Assembly: GCA_030040415.1 (NCBI GenBank)
Contig: JASHTT010000297.1
Coordinates: 1-6,451, forward strand
DNA from: Streptosporangiaceae bacterium
Lineage (GTDB): Bacteria; Actinomycetota; Actinomycetes; Streptosporangiales; Streptosporangiaceae
DNA: 6,451 bases
Direction of reading: 5' to 3'
Part shown: piece by piece, positions 1-6,451 of the stretch
Position numbering within the stretch: position 1 is the stretch's first letter
Layout of the letters: every line of letters starts with the position of its first letter
Translations under genes and position numbers: made by a program
The notes under the pieces: model-generated
Told to the model about the DNA's origin: nothing
The model's input: the letters and a program-made list of their open reading frames with translations, nothing else
Databases searched by the model: none

Positions 1-986
1 ACGAGGTGCACAGGTTCAACAAGGCACAGCAGGACGCGCTGCTGCCCGCGGTGGAGAATCGCTGGGTCTCGTTCATCGGCGCGACGACGGAGAACCCGTT
101 CTTCTCGGTGGTCGGGCCGCTGCTGTCCCGGTCGCTGCTGCTGACGCTGCGGCCGCTCAGTGACGACGACGTCCGCCGGGTGATCGACCGCGCGGTGACG
201 GACGAGCGCGGGCTGGCTGGCGCGGTCACCTTGGCGGACGGGGTGAGCGACCAGCTGGTCAGGCTGGCGGGCGGGGACGCCCGGCGGGCGCTGACCTACC
301 TCGAGGCGGCGGCCCTTGGCCTGGCGGCGGGCGGCGAGATCACCGTCGACCTGCTGGAGCGCGCCGTGGACCGCGCCATGGTCCGCTACGACCGCGAAGG
401 CGACCAGCACTACGACGTGATCAGCGCGTTCATCAAGAGCATGCGCGGTAGTGACGCCGACGCCGCACTGCATTACCTGGCCAGGATGATCGAGGCCGGT
501 GAGGATCCCCGGTACATCGCGCGGCGATTGATAGTGCACGCCAGCGAGGACGTCGGGATGGCCGACCCCACCGCCCTGCAGGCAGCGGTGGCAGCGGCGC
601 AAGCCGTCGAGTTCGTCGGGCTGCCCGAGGCCCAGCTGAACCTGGCCCAGGCGGTCATCCACATCAGCCTGGCGCCGAAGTCCAACGCTGTCGCGACGGC
701 GATCCACGCGGCCCGTTCCGACGTGCAGCAGGGCCTGGCCGGACCGGTGCCCCGGCACCTGCGGGATGCCAGCTACCGCGGCGCCGCCCGGCTCGGGCAC
801 GGCAAGGGTTACGTGTACCCGCACGACGACCCGGCGGGCGTGGTCGAGCAGCAGTACGCGCCGGACGCCCTGGCCGGCAAGCGCTACTACCTGCCGTCGG
901 CGCACGGCGCCGAGGCGCGGGTGGCCGAGCGCTCAGAGCGCATTCGCGAGGTACTCGGCCGAGTGCCGCAGGAGCATGCGGACTAG
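1..986 (+). CDS. rarA: Replication-associated recombination protein A (RarA/MgsA family AAA+ ATPase), 5'-truncated by the window edge
   Basis: RarA is a cytoplasmic tetrameric AAA+ ATPase, related to clamp-loader subunits and RuvB, that acts at stalled or gapped replication forks. The left edge cuts the Walker B motif: bases 1-2 end an Asp codon and the frame then reads [11 protein letters not shown], the family's DEVHRFNK signature. A GTG at 6 encodes the Val of this motif, so it is not the true start. Further on come the sensor-1 segment T-T-E-N-P-F-F (84-104), an Arg at 129-131 in L-S-R-S (candidate arginine finger), the sensor-2 segment G-D-A-R-R-A (273-290), then the helical oligomerisation and C-terminal domains (about 400-900) with [14 protein letters not shown] and G-Y-V-Y-P-H-D. 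About 328 codons remain; full-length members have roughly 440-470, so the P-loop and start lie off-window. The frame is intact to a TAG at 984-986. It converges with the phosphoesterase gene. Confidence 0.96.
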   Translation, partial: EVHRFNKAQQDALLPAVENRWVSFIGATTENPFFSVVGPLLSRSLLLTLRPLSDDDVRRVIDRAVTDERGLAGAVTLADGVSDQLVRLAGGDARRALTYLEAAALGLAAGGEITVDLLERAVDRAMVRYDREGDQHYDVISAFIKSMRGSDADAALHYLARMIEAGEDPRYIARRLIVHASEDVGMADPTALQAAVAAAQAVEFVGLPEAQLNLAQAVIHISLAPKSNAVATAIHAARSDVQQGLAGPVPRHLRDASYRGAARLGHGKGYVYPHDDPAGVVEQQYAPDALAGKRYYLPSAHGAEARVAERSERIREVLGRVPQEHAD

Positions 987-1000
987 GAACGGGCAGGCCC

Positions 1001-1029
1001 GGGCGGCTCTGCTGGCACCAGGACCGCCC
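1001..1029. terminator. Imperfect hairpin between convergent genes, possible bidirectional terminator
   Basis: The outer arms GGGCGG (1001-1006) and CCGCCC (1024-1029) pair perfectly. Inside them TC (1008-1009) can pair with GA (1022-1023), and CTG (1012-1014) with CAG (1019-1021), around a GCAC loop, leaving small bulges at 1007 and 1010-1011. It occupies most of the 47-base gap between the rarA stop and the phosphoesterase stop, the right place for a shared terminator. There is no T-tract on either side, which is common in high-GC actinobacteria but leaves the call to pairing and position only. Confidence 0.4.
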
Positions 1030-1033
1030 CCTG

Positions 1034-2596
1034 CTAGCTGCCCTTGAGGTGCACGAACGCGTCCCCGGCCAGGTCGCTCATCAGCGCGACGCCGTTAGCA
1101 CGGGTGACGTCCTTGTCCAGGCTCAGGTCCGGGCTTGGCTTGCCGAGGTGGGTGACCAGCGCCACGCCGGCATGGAACATTGCCTTGCTCAGGCCCTTCA
1201 GTGCCGCGCTTGGTGCCGGGACCTGCCCGGTGTACGGCGGCACCGGCCGCGGATTGACCTGTGGCCACCCGTCAGGGTCGCGCGGGGTGTCCAGCGAGAA
1301 CACCGGTGACAGGTCGGCCGCTACCGCATCCCGGCCGGTCAGCGGTGGGCCCAGGTTCCACCGCCTGCGCAGGGTCGCGATGACGGATGTGTTGCGGTAC
1401 TCGTCGGTGACCACCGTCTGCGCCGGGATCCACGGGGATATGGCGATGGCCGGTATCCGCACCCCCGACCGCTCGAAGCCGAAGCCCATCTGGCCGAGTG
1501 CGCCGCCCGTCTGCGGAGCCGGCGCCACCGGGGGAGGAACGTGGTCGTAGGTGCCGCCGTGCTCGTCGAATGTGACGAGGAACAAGGTGTTCCAGACATT
1601 CGACCCGGTGTCTGATCTAGCCGTCCGGATGGCGTTGTAGATCTTCGCCAGCAGCGCCTCGCCGCCGAGCATGGACGACGGCGGGTCGATCGGCGTGTCG
1701 GGGAACAGCGCATCGAACGCCGGGTGCATGTCGTTATGCCCGTAGAGCAGGTTCGGCTCGATGAAGGAGTATGTCGGCAGCGTGCCGTCAGCACAGTCCT
1801 GCAGGAACTGATCGGTCGTGACGAACTTGGTCCGGAAGTCCTTCCACAGCCGCGGCGCGTGGATGATGCCGGTCAGGGACATGTGGCTGGGCGGGTCGCA
1901 ATAAACGCGCCAGCTCAGTCCCTGCTGATCGAGGCGCTCGAAGATCGTCTCGGCCGTGTTGTGCACGGGGAACGACTCCGGCGGGCCAAGGTTGACCAGA
2001 AAACCGGACGACGTCCCGGCGTGGAAGAACGACCGGTTGGCGAATGTCTGCGTCGGGACCTCGCAGAACCAGTGGTCGAAGGTCGCGAACCCGCGGGCCA
2101 GCGCCGAGGTCACCGGCAGCTGGTCCGGCGTGTAGCCCGTCATGATCTGGGCGTATTCGGCGTAGCTTGGCTCCTTGCCCATCTCGGCGGTGAACGAGCT
2201 GATGTAATCAGCGACGAACCCGTCCATCGTCGGCTGGAGCAGCAAATCCGCGGGCGCGTTGTACGGGGCGGTCATTCTCTCGGCGAGAATGCCGCGGTTC
2301 GTCTGCGGGTCGATGGTCCCGTAGAGCTGGGTGTTGACGTGCTGGTGTTCCTCGCCGGGGTCTGGGTTCGGCGTGTTCATGTTCGGCGCGACGCCATAGG
2401 GCACCACTGAGCCGTCGGGGCCCTTGTCGGTTACCCAGTCCGGGATCGGGTTGCTGAGGTCCTTGCCGACAACGCCCTCGAAGGACGGCACTTCGCCGGG
2501 CTCGTAGAGTCGGCCGAGCAGGTTGTCGAACGAGCGGTTCTCGAACATCAGGACCACGACGTGGTCTAGCGCGTTACTTCGATCCTGACTCGGCAT
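1034..2596 (-). CDS. Phosphoesterase / phospholipase C-family protein (PF04185 type), no signal peptide
   Basis: The 520-residue product belongs to the metal-dependent phosphoesterase family that includes bacterial phospholipases C and AcpA-type acid phosphatases, which cleave phosphate esters. Family motifs appear in order: V-V-V-L-M-F-E-N-R-S-F-D-N-L-L-G at 13-28 (metal ligands E19 and N20); P-T-Q-T-F-A-N-R at 181-188, where T184 matches the usual Ser/Thr nucleophile position; S-F-I-E-P-N at 277-282; and T-F-D-E-H-G-G at 342-348 (D344 and E345, metal ligands), followed by Y-D-H-V-P-P-P. Residues 440-520 form a C-terminal extension I cannot assign. The ATG at 2596-2594 has GGTGGAG upstream (GGAG at 2610-2607, 10-base spacing). 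The catalytic motif begins at about residue 13, so no Sec, Tat or lipoprotein signal fits. Upstream in frame to a TAA at 2686-2684 there is no ATG, GTG or TTG and no hydrophobic run, so a missed signal peptide is unlikely. The substrate (phospholipid or phosphomonoester) cannot be read from the sequence. Confidence 0.9.
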   Translation of the reverse strand: MPSQDRSNALDHVVVLMFENRSFDNLLGRLYEPGEVPSFEGVVGKDLSNPIPDWVTDKGPDGSVVPYGVAPNMNTPNPDPGEEHQHVNTQLYGTIDPQTNRGILAERMTAPYNAPADLLLQPTMDGFVADYISSFTAEMGKEPSYAEYAQIMTGYTPDQLPVTSALARGFATFDHWFCEVPTQTFANRSFFHAGTSSGFLVNLGPPESFPVHNTAETIFERLDQQGLSWRVYCDPPSHMSLTGIIHAPRLWKDFRTKFVTTDQFLQDCADGTLPTYSFIEPNLLYGHNDMHPAFDALFPDTPIDPPSSMLGGEALLAKIYNAIRTARSDTGSNVWNTLFLVTFDEHGGTYDHVPPPVAPAPQTGGALGQMGFGFERSGVRIPAIAISPWIPAQTVVTDEYRNTSVIATLRRRWNLGPPLTGRDAVAADLSPVFSLDTPRDPDGWPQVNPRPVPPYTGQVPAPSAALKGLSKAMFHAGVALVTHLGKPSPDLSLDKDVTRANGVALMSDLAGDAFVHLKGS

Positions 2597-2682
2597 AAGC
2601 GGATCACTCCACCGGCGACTCTGCGGTGCACAAATGTCCCGACCCAGGCTAGCGACCGGGCGGCCGACAGCGCGCGCAGCCC

Positions 2683-2688
2683 ATTACA
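2683..2688 (-). promoter_or_regulatory. Possible -10 element for the phosphoesterase gene
   Basis: Read on the minus strand the hexamer is TGTAAT, five of six matches to TATAAT, in otherwise very GC-rich sequence. It would place transcription start near 2676, giving a leader of about 80 bases before the ATG at 2596. The matching -35 position (2706-2711, GATTCT on the minus strand) is poor and falls inside the inverted repeat at 2698-2739. A promoter without a good -35 would need an activator or an alternative sigma factor. This is a weak call from one hexamer. Confidence 0.2.
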
Positions 2689-2697
2689 GGTATCGGT

Positions 2698-2739
2698 GAG
2701 AACGCAGAATCGCTGGTCGCCCAGCCATCTCGCGTTCTC
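2698..2739. repeat. 42-base imperfect inverted repeat / extended hairpin upstream of the phosphoesterase gene
   Basis: The outer arms GAGAACGC (2698-2705) and GCGTTCTC (2732-2739) are perfectly complementary. Inside, AGA (2706-2708) can pair with TCT (2728-2730), and a perfect inner stem GCTGG (2712-2716) / CCAGC (2721-2725) closes on a TCGC loop. In all there are 16 pairs, with bulges at 2709-2711, 2726-2727 and 2731. It lies between the terminator-like hairpin at 2778-2808 and the phosphoesterase start. It could be a regulator-binding operator (the outer arms are half-sites about three helical turns apart), a second terminator for the upstream minus-strand ORF, or part of a structured RNA. 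The sequence does not decide among these. Confidence 0.5.
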
Positions 2740-2777
2740 GGGTCGCGGCGGCAGCCGCCCGCTCAGAGTGCATCCGC

Positions 2778-2808
2778 CGAGGGCTCGGGCGTGAGCCCGA
2801 GCCCCTCG
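2778..2808 (-). terminator. Strong hairpin directly downstream of the 30-codon ORF, factor-independent terminator candidate
   Basis: GGGCTCGGGC (2781-2790) and GCCCGAGCCC (2795-2804) form a perfect 10-base-pair stem on a GTGA loop. CGA (2778-2780) and TCG (2806-2808) extend it to 13 pairs past a single bulged C at 2805. Read on the minus strand it begins 3 bases after the TAG (2814-2812) of the small ORF, the normal terminator position. There is no T-tract, as is frequent in actinobacteria. It would also shield the phosphoesterase gene from upstream minus-strand transcription. Confidence 0.65.
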
Positions 2809-2811
2809 AAA

Positions 2812-2904
2812 CTACTGAAGTTCGGAGATGATCCACTCGACCATGACCGCCAGCAGGCAGCAGGTACCGGTGAGAAGCAGTGCGACACGCGCTTCCTTAC
2901 CCAT
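2812..2904 (-). CDS. Putative 30-residue single-span membrane microprotein
   Basis: This is an unrecognised small ORF, below usual gene-calling length. It starts with ATG at 2904-2902 and ends with TAG at 2814-2812. The peptide has a short charged N-terminus (M-G-K-E-A-R), one hydrophobic segment from about V7 to V22 (V-A-L-L-L-T-G-T-C-C-L-L-A-V-M-V), and an amphipathic tail (E-W-I-I-S-E-L-Q). This fits a one-pass inner-membrane peptide, probably N-terminus inside by the positive-inside rule. A G-run (GGGGGG, 2915-2910) lies 5 bases before the ATG and could serve as a weak Shine-Dalgarno; the stop is followed at once by a strong hairpin. Codons mostly end in G or C. Function is unknown: a membrane-complex accessory subunit, a regulatory peptide, or a type I toxin-like peptide are all possible. 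A chance ORF of 31 codons cannot be excluded; the combination of hydrophobic pattern, start context and hairpin is the support. Confidence 0.5.
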   Translation of the reverse strand: MGKEARVALLLTGTCCLLAVMVEWIISELQ

Positions 2905-3103
2905 GAGGTCCCCCCGATCGGACTAATTGACTCACGATTGGTGCCCGACAGGCTGCGCAGCAAACGTGCGGACCCTCACCGTCAGGCCCGTCCGTCCGCC
3001 CGAGCACGGCTGCCGCGCTGCGCTGATCTGCGGCCGCCCGCCTGTCCCCGCGGCGTCCGCGATAAGGTCGGGCGCAGGCCCAAGCGCGAAGCGAGGTGCA
3101 TCG
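2905..3103. other. Divergent intergenic region upstream of the DUF948-like gene
   Basis: This 199-base stretch separates the minus-strand microprotein ORF from the plus-strand operon. It should carry the promoters of both. On the plus strand TAAGGT (3063-3068) fits the actinobacterial -10 pattern TAnnnT and would give a leader of about 30 bases to the ATG at 3104, but no convincing -35 stands at 17-18 bases upstream. A TTGACT at 2927-2932 resembles a -35, yet has no -10 at the right distance. I see no RNA gene and no convincing additional ORF; longer open frames here are by-products of high GC. Confidence 0.3.
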
Positions 3104-3589
3104 ATGCACGCGGGACAACTGGCGGCGCTGATCGCCGCCGGTGCGTTCGCGGTACTTGCATGCGTGGCGGTGTTCGTCCTGCTGCGGCTCGCGCGGCTCG
3201 CCTCCGCGGTTACCGGCCTCGTCACCCGGTACTCCGACCGCGCAGACAAGCTGATCGAGCAGGCGCAGGCGGCCGTCGACCGCACGAACGAACAGCTTGC
3301 CAGGACCGACGCCATCACTGCGAGCATGGACGAGGTCACCTCGAACATGGCCGAGCTGTCCGGGCATGTGGCCGCGCTCGCCGGCGTCGCGAGAGGGCTG
3401 TCTAATGCGGTGGCTGCGCCGCTGACAGGAGCAGCTTCGCTGGTCTACGGCGTGCGGCGGGCGGTGCTCGTGCGCCGGTCGCTCGAGGTCACCGCGTCGG
3501 CCGGGACGGCGGAGCAGGCCGCGATCTCGGGCCCGGTGCTTGCGGGGCATTCGGCCCCTGGCGGCAGCCGGGCAAGGCGGTCCCGGTGA
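3104..3589 (+). CDS. DUF948-like membrane-anchored coiled-coil protein
   Basis: The 161-residue protein has a short N-terminus, one transmembrane helix at about residues 6-30 (ending L-L-R-L-A-R-L), then a helical, probable coiled-coil stretch at about 43-100 rich in A, E, Q, D and T with evenly spaced hydrophobics. The segment A-P-L-T-G-A-A-S-L-V-Y-G-V-R-R-A (105-120) resembles the conserved C-terminal motif of actinobacterial DUF948 proteins, and a variable basic tail follows. Family function is unknown; the layout suggests an inner-membrane protein with a cytoplasmic coiled coil. The ATG at 3104 is chosen because GAGG (3093-3096) lies 7 bases upstream and the hydrophobic helix begins immediately after it. 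The frame is open further upstream to a TTG at 2927, but that region encodes composition-driven sequence without family features. Its last 4 bases overlap the next gene. Confidence 0.85.
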   Translation: MHAGQLAALIAAGAFAVLACVAVFVLLRLARLASAVTGLVTRYSDRADKLIEQAQAAVDRTNEQLARTDAITASMDEVTSNMAELSGHVAALAGVARGLSNAVAAPLTGAASLVYGVRRAVLVRRSLEVTASAGTAEQAAISGPVLAGHSAPGGSRARRSR

Positions 3590-3885
3590 TCCGCCGCGGC
3601 TTCTGGCTCGCTGCGGGCGCCGTGGTCGGGATAGCCGGATACCGGCGCGCGACCAGGCTGGCCCGCGAGCTGACGGGGCGGTCGGCCGCGGGTGCGCGGG
3701 CTGCGGTCCGGCAGCCGTCCGGACACCCGCAGAGCGCTACCGCCCGGATCTCGTCAGCGGCCGGGTTCGTCCGTGACGTTCGCGTCGGCATGACCGAGTA
3801 CCGAGACCTGCACGTAGCCCGTAGTCTCGGAAGTCAGGGCGACAGCGCGGCTGCCGACGGCCAGCGGGCCGGCCGCAGCGCCTGA
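3586..3885 (+). CDS. DUF6167-like small membrane protein
   Basis: The 99-residue protein opens M-I-R-R-G-F-W-L-A-A-G-A-V-V-G, matching the N-terminus typical of the small actinobacterial proteins encoded directly before alaS (R-R-x-F-W followed by a Gly/Ala-rich hydrophobic segment). One short membrane helix covers about residues 5-19, a basic helix follows (residues 20-42), and F-V-R-D-V-R-V-G-M-T-E-Y-R (61-73) matches the second conserved block. The tail from about 78 is low-complexity and probably disordered. Function is unknown. The GTG start at 3586 overlaps the TGA of the previous gene (GTGA, 4 bases), which implies translational coupling; AAGG at 3574-3577 is a possible Shine-Dalgarno, 8 bases upstream. 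It ends at TGA 3883-3885. Confidence 0.82.
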   Translation: MIRRGFWLAAGAVVGIAGYRRATRLARELTGRSAAGARAAVRQPSGHPQSATARISSAAGFVRDVRVGMTEYRDLHVARSLGSQGDSAAADGQRAGRSA

Positions 3886-3906
3886 TCTGTCAGTTATCCC
3901 GTAGCA

Positions 3907-3935
3907 GGCCGGGACGGCAGCTCAAGCCACCGGCC
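3907..3935 (+). promoter_or_regulatory. Imperfect hairpin in the alaS leader
   Basis: GGCCGG (3907-3912) pairs with CCGGCC (3930-3935), and inside them GGC (3916-3918) can pair with GCC (3926-3928). It lies in the 79-base gap between the DUF6167-like gene and alaS, ending 15 bases before the alaS Shine-Dalgarno. It might be a weak attenuator or an mRNA-processing structure. The stem is short and this GC content makes such pairings common, so it may mean nothing. No T-box features (specifier loop, T-box bulge sequence) are visible. Confidence 0.2.
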
Positions 3936-3964
3936 GGCACCAGACCAAGTGGAGGATGGCCGTC

Positions 3965-6451
<2,487 letters not shown>

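Noticed and set aside
3..10. GAGGTGCA recurring at 3-10, 1046-1053 and 3093-3100
   Set aside because: The three copies lie in unrelated contexts (rarA coding sequence, the phosphoesterase 3' end, a Shine-Dalgarno); eight bases is expected by chance in GC-rich sequence.
1724..2410. 228-codon plus-strand open frame
   Set aside because: It is antisense to the phosphoesterase, which has clear family motifs; the composition looks like a GC-driven shadow.
2763..2963. 66-codon minus-strand frame overlapping the microprotein
   Set aside because: It is in a different frame, has no hydrophobic or domain pattern, and reads through the terminator-like hairpin; the 30-codon frame has better start and stop context.
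2927..3103. Upstream extension of the DUF948-like gene to a TTG
   Set aside because: The added 59 residues would put a membrane helix mid-protein and match nothing in the family; ATG 3104 has a well-spaced GAGG.
2897..3550. 217-codon minus-strand frame opposite the DUF948-like gene
   Set aside because: The product is arginine-rich low-complexity sequence with no domain, and the plus-strand reading has a membrane helix, a Shine-Dalgarno and a family motif.
3886..3964. T-box or other riboswitch before alaS
   Set aside because: The gap is only 79 bases, the hairpin is short, and no T-box consensus or specifier structure is visible.

Overview
The window is very GC-rich, and the gene order and codon use look like a high-GC actinomycete (Streptomyces/Frankia/Mycobacterium-type chromosome); I cannot name the genus. 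It holds the 3' two-thirds of rarA (the left edge cuts the Walker B motif), a convergent phosphoesterase/phospholipase C-family gene, a structured intergenic stretch with an unlisted 30-codon membrane microprotein ORF, two small membrane-protein genes (DUF948-like and DUF6167-like), and most of alaS, which runs off the right edge.

Layout. 1-986 (+): RarA, an AAA+ ATPase acting at stalled replication forks. 987-1033: short convergent gap with an imperfect hairpin. 1034-2596 (-): PF04185-type phosphoesterase with a complete set of family motifs but no export signal. 2597-2811: its upstream region, containing a 42-base inverted repeat (2698-2739) and a strong terminator-like hairpin (2778-2808). 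2812-2904 (-): putative 30-residue single-span membrane peptide that ends just before that hairpin. 2905-3103: divergent promoter region. 3104-3589 and 3586-3885 (+): two small membrane-anchored proteins whose genes overlap by 4 bases. 3965-6451 (+): alanyl-tRNA synthetase, 829 codons seen, with all active-site and editing-site motifs present.

The plus-strand genes from 3104 onward form a likely operon that matches the conserved actinobacterial block DUF948 - DUF6167 - alaS. rarA belongs to the same neighbourhood in relatives. The phosphoesterase and the microprotein, both on the minus strand, sit between these two conserved parts and are the accessory portion of the window. I see no CRISPR array, tRNA, rRNA, transposase or phage gene. 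The most interesting unlisted item is the microprotein with its own downstream hairpin; the rest is ordinary housekeeping sequence.
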